Part shown: positions 33,431-42,544 of the stretch, one piece after another
How the letters are laid out: every line of letters starts with the position of its first letter
Numbering within the stretch: the first letter of the stretch is position 1
Program-made: the position numbers and the translations under genes
Assembly: GCF_945873775.1 (NCBI RefSeq)
Contig: NZ_CAMCEC010000015.1
Coordinates: 1-55,546, forward strand
Direction of reading: 5' to 3'
From: an uncultured Treponema sp.
Lineage (GTDB): Bacteria; Spirochaetota; Spirochaetia; Treponematales; Treponemataceae
Length of the DNA stretch: 55,546 nucleotides
Notes under the pieces: generated by a model
What the model saw: the letters and a program-made list of their open reading frames with translations, nothing else
The model's database searches: none
What the model was told of the DNA's origin: nothing

Positions 33431-34584
33431 TTTAATTTTGCAAGGGCATTTTTTGCGGCAGCTATAACCTCCTCTGGATAATCAAGATAAGTTGCATAAA
33501 GCAGGCTGTCAAAAGCGGCCTTGTCGCCCATGTCCCCCAGTGAATTGATTAAAGAAAGCACAACGGCTTTGCTAGGAGGCAGATTTTTTTCAGTTTGCTT
33601 GTTTAGAAAATCAAGATAAGATGAAAGCGCCGAAGAAGTTTCCGCAGAAGAAACAGAAGCCATATTTTTTATTGTAGAAGAAAAGTCTTCATCAGAAAGA
33701 TTTCCGTTTTCATATTCTTGTCTAATTCCATTAAAGCATGAAGCAATCAAAGATGCGGCTCTAGTCCATTGTGTGTCAGAAAATACTTGAAGGCAGACAA
33801 GAGTCAAATCCAGTTTGCTTCCTGAAAAATCAGGTTTTGCTCCTTCAATATTATATATAACTGAAGACAATGCGTTTTCTGCAGCTTCTCCGCAAATTTT
33901 TTTTGAAACTTTTGGATTTTCATCAAGTCTTCTTAAAATCAGAATCTTTTTTTCAATTGGAACAGTTGACAAAAACTGAAGAATTTCCTTTTCACTTTCG
34001 TTTGCAAGTCCGCCGTAAGATGAAGCCAAGATTGCGCTGTAAGACGGCCAGACATCGAGAATGTCAGCAATAAAAAGCATATTGAACGATGCGGAATTTC
34101 CGTAGGAGCCCATGAAAAGAACTGCCTTTAAAAGAGCCTCGTCCATTTCCTGCGATTTTTGCATTTTGCTGTAGAAAAAATCATTTACAAGATAAAGATT
34201 TTCCGGCGACTGAAAAACAGAAAAAGCGTCAATAACTGCAATCTTTATTTTTGAATCGCTGAAGATTTTAAAAATTGTCCTGAGTTTTTCAGAGATGATT
34301 TTTTCCTTGCCTTTACTGTTTCCTGCTGTAAGCGATTTTACAGAAGTTTCCACAAGGTTTATAAAATCAGCATCTGAACTAAGAGCGTCATAGGCGGAAA
34401 TTGAAAAGTCAAGAGATGCGATTGCAATTGAAGAATCTCCTGCTGCGCTTGAAGACTCAACAACTTGTTTTTTTTCAACCAAGTTTCCTTTGTAAAAGTC
34501 AGACATATAAGATTCCTGCGCATAGCAAAATCCGCAGACTGAAAGAACAACTAAAAATATTTGTTTAAATAAATTTTTTTTCAT
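33424..34584 (-). CDS. secreted HEAT-like helical repeat protein
   Basis: A 386-aa protein with a cleavable signal (KQIFLVVLSVCGFCYAQ) and then an all-helical sequence of HEAT/ARM-like repeats. The C-terminal unit DMGDKAAFDSLLYATYLDYP, then EEVIAAAKNALAKL, is the clearest. Such periplasmic repeats usually act as protein scaffolds. I do not recognise a specific family. It overlaps the comEC-like gene by seven bases and is separated by 70 bp from the PilZ gene. No catalytic motif is visible. Confidence 0.65.
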   Translation of the reverse strand: MKKNLFKQIFLVVLSVCGFCYAQESYMSDFYKGNLVEKKQVVESSSAAGDSSIAIASLDFSISAYDALSSDADFINLVETSVKSLTAGNSKGKEKIISEKLRTIFKIFSDSKIKIAVIDAFSVFQSPENLYLVNDFFYSKMQKSQEMDEALLKAVLFMGSYGNSASFNMLFIADILDVWPSYSAILASSYGGLANESEKEILQFLSTVPIEKKILILRRLDENPKVSKKICGEAAENALSSVIYNIEGAKPDFSGSKLDLTLVCLQVFSDTQWTRAASLIASCFNGIRQEYENGNLSDEDFSSTIKNMASVSSAETSSALSSYLDFLNKQTEKNLPPSKAVVLSLINSLGDMGDKAAFDSLLYATYLDYPEEVIAAAKNALAKLKW

Positions 34585-34654
34585 AGCAAATCTTCTTTAA
34601 TAAATAATATAAAATATATAGAAAAATTTCTATACTTTCATGTATCCTCAAAAA

Positions 34655-35770
34655 CTACTGGCTTGAATTTTCCTGCTTAATGTTTTCCTCGTTGCTGTTT
34701 TCTTCTTGAGTTTGATTTTCTTCCGAAGAAGCCTGCTCAATCGCCTGATGAATTTCTTTTTGCTCCTGCGGAATCACGTTGTAAACAAATGCGAGAACTG
34801 TGTTTCTCATGCCTTTATCAATGTGCGTGCATTCAAAATGAATTCTTGATTGGCCAAGCTGGCTGTTCCACTCAACTGCTCTTATTACGCCGTGCATGAC
34901 AACGAGCGCGCCGTTTATTTCAAACTGGATTTTTATGCGGACATTTGATTTTCCTTTTCCGCCGATTCTTATCATAGCTCCGTCTTCGCTTATATCTTCA
35001 AGAAGGCACTTGTATCCGGGCGCAGTTTCAACTTTGTCGTATTCAATTTTTTCGCCTTGCTGGACAATGTACATCTGCGCATAAATTTCGCATTTGCATC
35101 TTATTGACTGTCTTTTTTGAGTGCGGTCAAGTTTTGTTGAATGCATTAAAAACAAAGCCTTGTCGCTTCTGAAAATTCCAGTACCTATAACTTTTGTGTC
35201 AAACGCATATCCTGCGTCTCCGTTTCTCCAAAAGTAAACTGAAATTTCTTTTCCGTCCCATTCAGATTCAGAAAGAAATTCCGGCCGCTTGGACTGCTTT
35301 GAAATTTGATATGGAAGAAGAATTATTAGCTGAGTCCCGTTGTTTAAAATGCGCGACTTGAAAACGCCTTTGCCTTTTAAAATGACGCTTAGCTTTTGGT
35401 TTGTGTCAAGTGATTTTGTGCTTTCTATTCCGCGTTTGTTTTCCTTGTCAAGAATTACGCGCGTTTTGAATTTATAAAGCTTTTCAAGAAATGCCTGAAC
35501 CTGCGTTGAGTCTTCCGCGCCTTTTTGCTTTGCTTCTTCGATTACTGAAGAAATGCATCTGTTCACGGAATTTTCTGAAATGTAAAGTGAAAGCGGCTCT
35601 TCAATTCCACATTTTTTTGCAAGCTGCCATAGCGCGGAAATTTCAGAATGCTTGAATCCGTAGTCAAAGCCCTTTGAGAAAAAATTCATTTTTTCAGTTG
35701 AAGCCTTGTATAATTTTAAAAGCGCAAAAATAAAAGCAAGAGTTATAATTACGGAAATTACAGCAGGCAC
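34655..35770 (-). CDS. membrane-anchored PilZ c-di-GMP receptor
   Basis: A 371-aa protein with an N-terminal membrane helix (AVISVIITLAFIFALLKLY), a YcgR-like middle domain and a C-terminal PilZ domain. The PilZ c-di-GMP-binding residues are present: RTQKRQSIR (RxxxR type) and DISEDGAMIRIGG (D-x-S-x-x-G). The tail is a Glu/Gln/Asn-rich low-complexity segment. It probably couples c-di-GMP to motility or the envelope. The start is a GTG at 35770 with a strong GGAGG eight bases upstream. A TATAAT (35813-35808, minus strand) lies 38 bp upstream, so it has its own promoter, divergent from the CPBP gene. Confidence 0.88.
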   Translation of the reverse strand: MPAVISVIITLAFIFALLKLYKASTEKMNFFSKGFDYGFKHSEISALWQLAKKCGIEEPLSLYISENSVNRCISSVIEEAKQKGAEDSTQVQAFLEKLYKFKTRVILDKENKRGIESTKSLDTNQKLSVILKGKGVFKSRILNNGTQLIILLPYQISKQSKRPEFLSESEWDGKEISVYFWRNGDAGYAFDTKVIGTGIFRSDKALFLMHSTKLDRTQKRQSIRCKCEIYAQMYIVQQGEKIEYDKVETAPGYKCLLEDISEDGAMIRIGGKGKSNVRIKIQFEINGALVVMHGVIRAVEWNSQLGQSRIHFECTHIDKGMRNTVLAFVYNVIPQEQKEIHQAIEQASSEENQTQEENSNEENIKQENSSQ

Positions 35771-35852
35771 AAAACCACCTCCAAGAATTTTATGCGTTTA
35801 CGTATTTATTATAGTAAATTTTGCAGTTTCTTGATAGTATTAACATACCAAA

Positions 35853-36503
35853 ATGAAAAAAAGATACATTTTAGCAGAGTTTTTAGTTGTTTTTGTTTTT
35901 TTGCTGATTCCGCCGATTTTTGCAGATAAAGGGGCTTATTTTAGCGAAGAATTTTCTTTTTCTGTGCTGGCTGAATTTTTTATTGCGGCGGTTCTTCAGT
36001 TTCAATTTAAAATAGAAAACAAAGGTGAAAAAAAATCCGCAAGTGAAAAATTCATTTTTCTTGTAAGCTCATTGAAATGGGGCGCGCTCACACTTGGATT
36101 TTTAATGCTGATTTTCGCTGCCGTTCATGCTTTTTCCTTTGCATTTAAAATTTCTTCCGCTCAAACTGAAATTTTATTAAAAAATCCTGAAAACTTTTTG
36201 TCTTGGATTTTTCTTATTTTTACATTGGCAGCCGGAGCGTTTTTTGAAGAAGCTGTTTACCGGCAATTTGTTCCAGAAACTTTAAATTCACTTTTGGGAA
36301 AATGGAAAATCCCGGTGGAAATATTTTCAGTTTTAATTTTTGCGCTTGCCCACAGATATTTAGGCTGGATTTCTGTTTTCAATGCGGCTTTTTGCGGTGC
36401 GGTTCTTAGGTTTTGCAGAATAAAAACGGCTTCAATCGCGCCTTCTTTTGCAGCTCATTTTATCTACAACCTTTCGCTTATTGTATTTTCCGTGCTGTTG
36501 TAA
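35853..36503 (+). CDS. CPBP-family intramembrane glutamic protease
   Basis: A 216-aa protein with about six hydrophobic segments and the three CPBP/Abi motifs: EEAVYRQF (EExxxR), the His in FALAHRYLGW, and HFIYN (HxxxN). These form the intramembrane catalytic site. Members process prenylated proteins or bacteriocin-related peptides; the substrate here is unknown. No clear Shine-Dalgarno precedes the ATG. It is the first plus-strand gene of this part and is followed closely by threonine synthase. Confidence 0.82.
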   Translation: MKKRYILAEFLVVFVFLLIPPIFADKGAYFSEEFSFSVLAEFFIAAVLQFQFKIENKGEKKSASEKFIFLVSSLKWGALTLGFLMLIFAAVHAFSFAFKISSAQTEILLKNPENFLSWIFLIFTLAAGAFFEEAVYRQFVPETLNSLLGKWKIPVEIFSVLIFALAHRYLGWISVFNAAFCGAVLRFCRIKTASIAPSFAAHFIYNLSLIVFSVLL

Positions 36504-36555
36504 AATTTTATAATCATTGGTATACTTTGAAAATAATTTTCGCATGAGGAATTTT

Positions 36556-37968
36556 ATGAAATATACAGATACAAGAGATAAAAAAGTTAGTGTTGATTTT
36601 AGAACTGCTGTTTTGAATGGAATGAATGCGGAAACTGGCGGACTTTATATGCCGACTGAATTTCCGCGTCTTGAAAATTCATTTTTGGAGCGCAATCCAG
36701 AACCTTCATTCCGCGAAATTGCTTATGAAATGGCAAAGCCTTATGTTGAAAATGAAATTCCAGACACAGACTTGGAATCTATAATTCAGGATTGCTATCC
36801 ATTTTCTTCAAAAGTTGTTCCTATTGATCCTGTAACTTATGTGCTTGAGCTTTTCCATGGACCGACTTGCGCATTCAAGGATTTTGGAGCAAGATTTATG
36901 GCGCGTGTAATGTCATATTTCAACCGCTCGGAAAATGACAATCTTCATATTTTGGTTGCGACTTCCGGGGACACTGGTTCTGCTGTAGGAAGCGCGTTTC
37001 ACAATGTTCCGGGAATTGATGTTACAATCCTTTATCCAGATGGAAAAATTTCGCCATTGCAGGAAAAGCAGCTTTCAACTTTTACAGGAAATGTCCGCGC
37101 GTTGAAAGTAAAGGGAACTTTTGACGACTGCCAGAAGCTTGTAAAAACTGCGTTTACAGATAAAGACTTGAGATCTAAGTTCAGACTTTCTTCTGCAAAC
37201 TCAATAAATATTTCTCGCCTGTTGCCGCAGTCTTTCTATTATATGTATTCATCTCTTGTTGTAAAAAAGAGAATTCCGTTTGACAGCAAAAATGGAGGTG
37301 AAGCAATCATTGTTGTTGTTCCGAGCGGAAACTTTGGAAACCTTACATCAGGACTTATCGCGCGTGAAATGGGAGCGCCTATAACAGGATTTGTTGCCGC
37401 GACAAATTCAAATCACACAGTGCCGGATTGGATTGCAAGCGGTGATTATAAAACTCGCCCTTCAGTTGCAACCTTGAGCAATGCAATGGATGTTGGAGCT
37501 CCTAGCAACTATGAAAGAATTGCCGCAATGTATTCACTTGACCAAGTAAGAAATCTTTTTGCTTCATACTGGACTGATGACGAAGGAACAATTGACGGAA
37601 TAAAAAGCTGCAAGAACAAAACAGGATACGTAATAGATCCGCACGGCGCAGTTGCCTGGAAAGCGTGGAATGACATTCGCGGCGGTGAAATGGAAAAACT
37701 TGTAAACGGTCAGAAAAATGATTTTACAAAGCCTGGTCTTACGCCGAATGTTCCTTCTTGGGCAAAGGCTGTTGTAGACAAAAAAGCATCTGCAATAATT
37801 CTTGAAACTGCGCATCCTGCAAAATTTGGAGCGACTGTTTACAAGGCAATTGGACAAGAGCCTGCACTTCCTGAGCGTCTGGAAAAAGTTATTTCTCTTC
37901 CTGACAATGCTATTCCAATGAGCAAAGATTACGACTCATTTAAGGAATGGCTGGTTTCAAACTTGTAG
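36556..37968 (+). CDS. thrC: threonine synthase
   Basis: A protein of 470 aa from the ATG at 36556, chosen for GAGGAA seven bases upstream. It is a PLP enzyme converting O-phosphohomoserine to threonine. It shows the cofactor-lysine motif GPTCAFKDFGARFM, the phosphate loop ATSGDTGSAVGSAF, and SANSINISRLLPQSFYY, which are typical of the long class of threonine synthases. It is intact and ends 14 bp before a strong bidirectional terminator. Firm assignment. Confidence 0.95.
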   Translation: MKYTDTRDKKVSVDFRTAVLNGMNAETGGLYMPTEFPRLENSFLERNPEPSFREIAYEMAKPYVENEIPDTDLESIIQDCYPFSSKVVPIDPVTYVLELFHGPTCAFKDFGARFMARVMSYFNRSENDNLHILVATSGDTGSAVGSAFHNVPGIDVTILYPDGKISPLQEKQLSTFTGNVRALKVKGTFDDCQKLVKTAFTDKDLRSKFRLSSANSINISRLLPQSFYYMYSSLVVKKRIPFDSKNGGEAIIVVVPSGNFGNLTSGLIAREMGAPITGFVAATNSNHTVPDWIASGDYKTRPSVATLSNAMDVGAPSNYERIAAMYSLDQVRNLFASYWTDDEGTIDGIKSCKNKTGYVIDPHGAVAWKAWNDIRGGEMEKLVNGQKNDFTKPGLTPNVPSWAKAVVDKKASAIILETAHPAKFGATVYKAIGQEPALPERLEKVISLPDNAIPMSKDYDSFKEWLVSNL

Positions 37969-37981
37969 AAGCTTAAAAAAT

Positions 37982-38014
37982 ATGATGACATAAAAATAAT
38001 TTTTATGTCATCAT
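37982..38014. terminator. bidirectional intrinsic terminator
   Basis: A perfect 15-bp stem (ATGATGACATAAAAA and its complement) with a three-base loop, between the convergent thrC and cytidylate-kinase-like genes. Confidence 0.85.
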
Positions 38015-38035
38015 CAAAGTTATACTTTCTGTTTA

Positions 38036-38065
38036 GAGATTGTCGTATCAAGTACGACAATGACA
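38036..38065 (+). repeat. dispersed palindromic intergenic repeat, copy 3 (best)
   Basis: Reads GAGATTGTCGTATCAAGT, then ACGACAATGACA. TTGTCGTA and TACGACAA are perfect 8-bp arms around TCAAG. It shares its core with the copies near 19832 and 28293. It resembles REP-like elements common between spirochaete genes. Confidence 0.65.
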
Positions 38066-38109
38066 TTCTGAATTTATTGGGCATTTTTTTTCAGCAAATG
38101 CTAAAAAAT

Positions 38110-38673
38110 TTATTCAGTTTTATATATAAGATTTCTTTTTTCAAGTTCCAAAAGAATTTTTTCTACTATTTGCTCTGGGCTGAATGAAGCTGTATCAATT
38201 TTTAAATCTGCAAAGTCAAAACTGTTGTTGTCAATGTTGTAAAGTTTTTTATATCGGCGGCTGTCTTCTGAATCTCTCATCGCAGTGAAGCTTTTTATTT
38301 CTTCAAGTGAACCGCCTTCTCTGTTTAGAATTCTTTGCGCGCGGACATTATCATCAGCAATAAGATAAACTTTTAAATCAGCTTCTTTTAGCATCCAAAT
38401 TGCAAGACGGCTTCCAAGAACGCAGCTTTCTTTTTTTGCAAGCTCAACCTGTCTTGTGTCAACTGCAATGTCATAGCTGTCATCGGTTTTTGCATTTTCA
38501 ATTACCTGGGCAAGTGTAAGATTTTTTTCTGCTGCAAGCTGACGGAAAGTAAAGTTTATAAGTTTTACATTCAGTTTTTGTGCAAGCAAAGTGCTTACGG
38601 TTGTGTTTCCGCAGCCAGACTTTCCGCTTATGGCAACTCTAAGTTCTTTTCCCTGAGGAATTTTATAATTCAT
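38110..38673 (-). CDS. cytidylate-kinase-like P-loop kinase
   Basis: A 187-aa kinase. P-loop GKSGCGNTT is at about residues 17-25, where the family usually has GxxGxGKS/T; here Asn replaces the typical Lys, as in some members of the cytidylate-kinase-2 group. It also has the nucleotide-site segment LGSRLAIWML and YLIADDNVRAQRILNREGG, and a lid-type region (RRYKKLYNID). It probably phosphorylates CMP/dCMP, or acts as a related nucleoside monophosphate kinase. It is encoded just downstream of yicC. The role of Asn in the P-loop should lower confidence in full CMK activity. Confidence 0.75.
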   Translation of the reverse strand: MNYKIPQGKELRVAISGKSGCGNTTVSTLLAQKLNVKLINFTFRQLAAEKNLTLAQVIENAKTDDSYDIAVDTRQVELAKKESCVLGSRLAIWMLKEADLKVYLIADDNVRAQRILNREGGSLEEIKSFTAMRDSEDSRRYKKLYNIDNNSFDFADLKIDTASFSPEQIVEKILLELEKRNLIYKTE

Positions 38674-38681
38674 AACAACTC

Positions 38682-39551
38682 CTATTCAATATTTTTGCCC
38701 TGCTCTCTTATGTTTTCAAGGGCGTTCTTTGCATCAATTACTTTTTCACCGACTTCTGTAAACTGATTTTTGCTTCCGATTGTATTGATTTCGCGGTTCG
38801 CTTCCTGACAGATAAAATCAATTTTTTTACCCGGAATCGGATTTTCATTGATTTCTTTTCTAAGAGCCTGCAAGTGGCTTTGAAGCCTGATGATTTCCTC
38901 ATTGATTGTGTATTTTACAATCATCGCCGCAGTTTCAGTCATTATGCGGTTTTCGTCTGCTTTGTCGGCAAGAAGCTCATGGAACTTTGCTGAAATTTGC
39001 TCGCGGAATCTTTTTTCCATTTCTGGCTGCCACATCTTAAAAAATGCGGCGCACTCATCAAGTGTAGAAAGTTTTTCAAGCAAATCGCTTTTTAAATTTT
39101 CACCTTCACGTTTTCTGTCTTCAATAAATTGCGAAAGAACTTCAGAAAAAACACCTTCAATTTTTTTCCAGTAAGATTCAGCGTCGTATTCATGAGAAAC
39201 ATTTAAAACGCCTTCCTGCGAAACAATCAGGCTCAAAGGAATTTCGGATTCTGATTTTCCCAAGACTTTTGCAATTTCTAAGATTGCATTGCTGTACATT
39301 TTTGCCGCGGCTGGATCTGCGCTGACTTTTGCAGTTGAATTGTTGTCGCGGATTCTGATTGTCAAGTCGATTTTTCCACGGACAATTTTTTCGCTTACAG
39401 TCTTTCTGATTCTTGCTTCAAGCGGATTCAAAAAAGACGGAATGTTTACAGACAAATCCAAGAACCGTGAGTTGACTGATTTTATTTCAACACTTATCTG
39501 CGTGTTTTCTACAATGGCTTCTTTAAAGCCGTAGCCTGTCATGCTGTTCAT
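38682..39551 (-). CDS. yicC: YicC-family endoribonuclease-like protein
   Basis: A 289-aa protein with the YicC signature. It has the N-terminus MNSMTGYGFKEA, SVNSRFLDLSVNIPSFLNPL, and the C-terminal DUF1732 segment with NPIPGKKIDFICQEANREIN and GSKN. YicC proteins are RNases involved in sRNA turnover in other bacteria. It lies between murC and the cytidylate-kinase-like gene, as in many genomes where yicC neighbours gmk-type kinases. Standard length; firm family call. Confidence 0.92.
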   Translation of the reverse strand: MNSMTGYGFKEAIVENTQISVEIKSVNSRFLDLSVNIPSFLNPLEARIRKTVSEKIVRGKIDLTIRIRDNNSTAKVSADPAAAKMYSNAILEIAKVLGKSESEIPLSLIVSQEGVLNVSHEYDAESYWKKIEGVFSEVLSQFIEDRKREGENLKSDLLEKLSTLDECAAFFKMWQPEMEKRFREQISAKFHELLADKADENRIMTETAAMIVKYTINEEIIRLQSHLQALRKEINENPIPGKKIDFICQEANREINTIGSKNQFTEVGEKVIDAKNALENIREQGKNIE

Positions 39552-39560
39552 ATATTTTTC

Positions 39561-41051
39561 CTAAACTTTAAATTTTTCAAGAACCATTTGTCCGACTTTA
39601 AAATTGTCGCCCGCTCCCATTGTAACAAAAACGTAACCGTCTTTTGCATCGGACTTTTTGTTCAGCTCGCTTTCTATGATTTGTGCGGCTTCTTCAAATT
39701 CTTTTGCATAGACAACATTCGGATGATATTTTTTTGCGTGCTCGGCAAGAATTCTTCCGGTTACGGTTGAGCTGTCTGCTTTTTCGCGCGCGCTTCCGTA
39801 GATTTTATTTATGACAACCATGTCTGCGCTTTCAAAACTTGATGCGAACTCTTCAAGCAAAGCCGCAGTCCGTGTGTAAGTGTGGCTCATAAAGTCAACG
39901 ATAATTTTATGATCTTTATAAAATTGCCTGAATCCAGCCAAGGTTGTTTTTATTGCTGTTGGATGATGTCCATAGTCGTCAATAAAAATTATGTCCTGAC
40001 CGAATTTATTTTTTGCGCGTCCTACAATTTCACTTCGGCGTTTTCCACCTGAAAATTTTTCAAGGCCTTTTTTTAGCTTGTCAAAATATTCCTGCGGATT
40101 TTTTCCTGCAGTCTTTAAAAGTCTGCAGCACAGAGCAAATGCCGCTGCTGCATTTCTTGCGTTGTGTTTTCCGGGCACATGAAGAGCACATTCAGTTTTT
40201 CCAATTGTAAAATACTGTTTTCCGCATTCAACTTTTCCAAACAAAATTTTAAAGTCGCCTTCCGTTTTTTCTCCATAAGGAATAAAATTTATGTCGCTTC
40301 GTTTTTTCTTTGCAAGAGCGGCAGTTTCGCAAGCGCCTTTGTCATCAGCGCAAAAAATCAAGTCGCCGTTTTGTGGAAGCTTGCAGATGTAGTCAACGAA
40401 AGCATTTTGAATGTCGGCAAAAGTGGGATAGTAATCCTGATGGTCGCTTTCAACGGAAGTTAAAATTATTTTCTGCGGACAAAAAGACATAAAGTGCCGC
40501 TGATATTCACAGGTTTCCGCAACAAAATATTTTTTTTCATCTGAATCTGAATTTGAAAAATCCGAGGAAGTCATTGTGCATGAATTTCCGAAAGAAGAAA
40601 TAATGCTTCCTGCTAAAACTTGGGACGGAAGGTCAATCTCCTTTAGCATTGTTCCTGCAAGACCTGTTGTTGTGGTTTTTCCATGGACACCGCAAATTCC
40701 GCAGCTGTATGCAGTCCTTGAAATTTCACCTAAAGCCTCGCTGTACAAAAGAAGCGGAATGCCAAGTCTTTTTGCCTGCGCAAGGTCTGGATTTTTTTCA
40801 GGTGAATATGCGCTTGAATAAATTACAAGCTGAGTTTTTTCTGTAACATTTTTCTCGCTGAACGGCAGTGCTTTGATTCCAAGTTTTTCAAGAATTTCGT
40901 CTGTGTAGAATCTTTCAGAAACATCGCTGCCTGTAATTATAGCTTTTCGGGCGGAAAGAATTTCCACAAGGGCCGCCATTCCAGTTCCCTTGATTCCAAC
41001 AAAATGTATATGAACTCCAGCTAAGTTCTGGGGAAGAATCGATTTTTCCAT
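39561..41051 (-). CDS. murC: UDP-N-acetylmuramate-L-alanine ligase (MurC)
   Basis: A Mur ligase of about 496 aa. It has the N-terminal HFVGIKGTGMAALVEIL, the ATP-binding P-loop GVHGKTTTTGLAG, the metal/substrate region ETCEYQRHF, then HNARNAAAAFAL, and the C-terminal DDYGHHPTAIKTTL. It adds L-alanine to UDP-MurNAc, the first amino acid of peptidoglycan. GIKGTGM and YGHHP distinguish it from MurD/E/F. The first ATG (41051) is used here; earlier in-frame codons at 41060 and 41087 have no better ribosome-binding site. Transcription of the upstream xylA ends at a terminator. Confidence 0.93.
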   Translation of the reverse strand: MEKSILPQNLAGVHIHFVGIKGTGMAALVEILSARKAIITGSDVSERFYTDEILEKLGIKALPFSEKNVTEKTQLVIYSSAYSPEKNPDLAQAKRLGIPLLLYSEALGEISRTAYSCGICGVHGKTTTTGLAGTMLKEIDLPSQVLAGSIISSFGNSCTMTSSDFSNSDSDEKKYFVAETCEYQRHFMSFCPQKIILTSVESDHQDYYPTFADIQNAFVDYICKLPQNGDLIFCADDKGACETAALAKKKRSDINFIPYGEKTEGDFKILFGKVECGKQYFTIGKTECALHVPGKHNARNAAAAFALCCRLLKTAGKNPQEYFDKLKKGLEKFSGGKRRSEIVGRAKNKFGQDIIFIDDYGHHPTAIKTTLAGFRQFYKDHKIIVDFMSHTYTRTAALLEEFASSFESADMVVINKIYGSAREKADSSTVTGRILAEHAKKYHPNVVYAKEFEEAAQIIESELNKKSDAKDGYVFVTMGAGDNFKVGQMVLEKFKV

Positions 41052-41124
41052 GGAAGCCATTTTACAATAGAAACAATGTTTTTGCAAATAATGGAATTAT
41101 GTTGAAACTTTCGATTGAATTATA

Positions 41125-41167
41125 AAAAAAAGCAGCCATCGGGAAAACTCCGAAGACTGCTTTTTTT
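41125..41167 (-). terminator. intrinsic terminator after xylA
   Basis: Stem AAAAAAGCAG with its complement CTGCTTTTTT plus an inner CGG/CCG pair, and a T run on the minus strand, right after the xylA stop. Confidence 0.85.
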
Positions 41168-41170
41168 CAT

Positions 41171-42484
41171 TTATCCAAGGCAAATCTGGTTGAGGATATT
41201 TTCGTAAAGCTCCTGCTTGCCGGAAGTTTTTGCGACTTGCTCATAAGGCTTTGCAAGTGAAGCGACCTGATCAAGTGTGAGTTTTCCTTCAGCGAAGGCT
41301 TTTCCGTTGCCAGATTCAAAACTTGAGTAGCGTTCTTTTACCATTGAAGGAATGCGTCCGTCTTCGATAAGCTGAATGGCTTTTTCAAGTCCGCGCGCAA
41401 AAATGTCCATTCCGCCGATGTGGGCAATGAATAAATCTTCTGGAGCAACAGAATTTCTTCTGACTTTTGCATCGAAGTTCAAGCCGCCTGTTGTGAATCC
41501 GCCCATTCTGATTACTTGAAGCATTGCCTGTGTTGTTTCGTAAATGCTTACCGGGAACTGATCTGTGTCCCAGCCGTTTACAGGATCTCCGCGGTTTGCA
41601 TCGATTGAGCCAAGCATTCCGTTGTCTACGCAGACTGTAAGTTCATGCGCAAATTCGTGTCCTGCAAGTTCGGCATGGTTCGCTTCAATATTCAGCTTGA
41701 AGTCCTTGTCGAGTCCGTGGGCGCGGAGGAATCCGATTACAGTTTCTGAGTCATAGTCATACTGATGCTTTGTCGGCTCCATTGGCTTAGGTTCGATGTA
41801 GAAGCAGCCTGTGAATCCCTGTTTTCTTGCGTAGTCGCGTGCCAAATTGAGCATCATGGCAAGGTGCTCTTTTTCTGCCTTCATGTCTGTGTTCAAGAGG
41901 CTCATGTAGCCTTCTCTTCCGCCCCAGAATGTGTAGCCTGCTCCGCCAAGTTTGATTGTGTTGTCAATTGCGGCCTTTATCTGGCTTGCTGCCTGCGCAA
42001 CTACATCGAAGTCAGGATTTGTTGCGGCTCCGTTCATGTAGCGCGGATTGTTGAATACGTTTGCAGTTCCCCAAAGAAGTTTTACGCCTGTTTCTTTCTG
42101 ACGCTCAAGCAGAAGGTCTGTGATATGTGAAAGTTTTTTCTCGCTGTCTGCAGGGCTTGTTCCTTCCGGGCAGATGTCGCGGTCATGCCATGCGTAGTAT
42201 CCGCAGCCGAGCTTGGTTATAAATTCAAATGCCGCGTCAACTTTTTCTTCTGGATTTTTCCAAGTGAATTCGCGTGTTCCGCTTCCAAATGGATCTCCTC
42301 CGTCGGCGCAGAAAGAATGCCAGTAGGCTACTGTGAATTTGAGCCAGTCCTTCATCTTTTTGCCCATTACAACTTTTTCAGCATCATAGTATTTAAAAGC
42401 AAGCGGATTTTTTGACTCCGGGCCTTCATACTTGATCTGACCAATTCCTGGGAAATATTCTTTTGAACCTTTGAAAAATGACAT
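41171..42484 (-). CDS. xylA: xylose isomerase
   Basis: A 437-aa enzyme converting D-xylose to D-xylulose. It has [19 protein letters not shown], the active-site His region [14 protein letters not shown], the metal ligands in [18 protein letters not shown], and [11 protein letters not shown]. Length and motifs are those of class II xylose isomerases. It lies 60 bp downstream of xylB on the same strand and ends at a terminator. Firm call. Confidence 0.97.
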   Translation of the reverse strand: MSFFKGSKEYFPGIGQIKYEGPESKNPLAFKYYDAEKVVMGKKMKDWLKFTVAYWHSFCADGGDPFGSGTREFTWKNPEEKVDAAFEFITKLGCGYYAWHDRDICPEGTSPADSEKKLSHITDLLLERQKETGVKLLWGTANVFNNPRYMNGAATNPDFDVVAQAASQIKAAIDNTIKLGGAGYTFWGGREGYMSLLNTDMKAEKEHLAMMLNLARDYARKQGFTGCFYIEPKPMEPTKHQYDYDSETVIGFLRAHGLDKDFKLNIEANHAELAGHEFAHELTVCVDNGMLGSIDANRGDPVNGWDTDQFPVSIYETTQAMLQVIRMGGFTTGGLNFDAKVRRNSVAPEDLFIAHIGGMDIFARGLEKAIQLIEDGRIPSMVKERYSSFESGNGKAFAEGKLTLDQVASLAKPYEQVAKTSGKQELYENILNQICLG

Positions 42485-42544
42485 AAGTCCTCCTAAAAGC
42501 CTGATAAGCTTTCTTTTATTTTAAAGCCTGCAACGCAAGTTTTT

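Noticed and set aside
41051..41087. Extended N-terminus of MurC from upstream codons
   Set aside because: The extra residues (HCFYCKMAS) are not MurC-like and no ribosome-binding site supports them.
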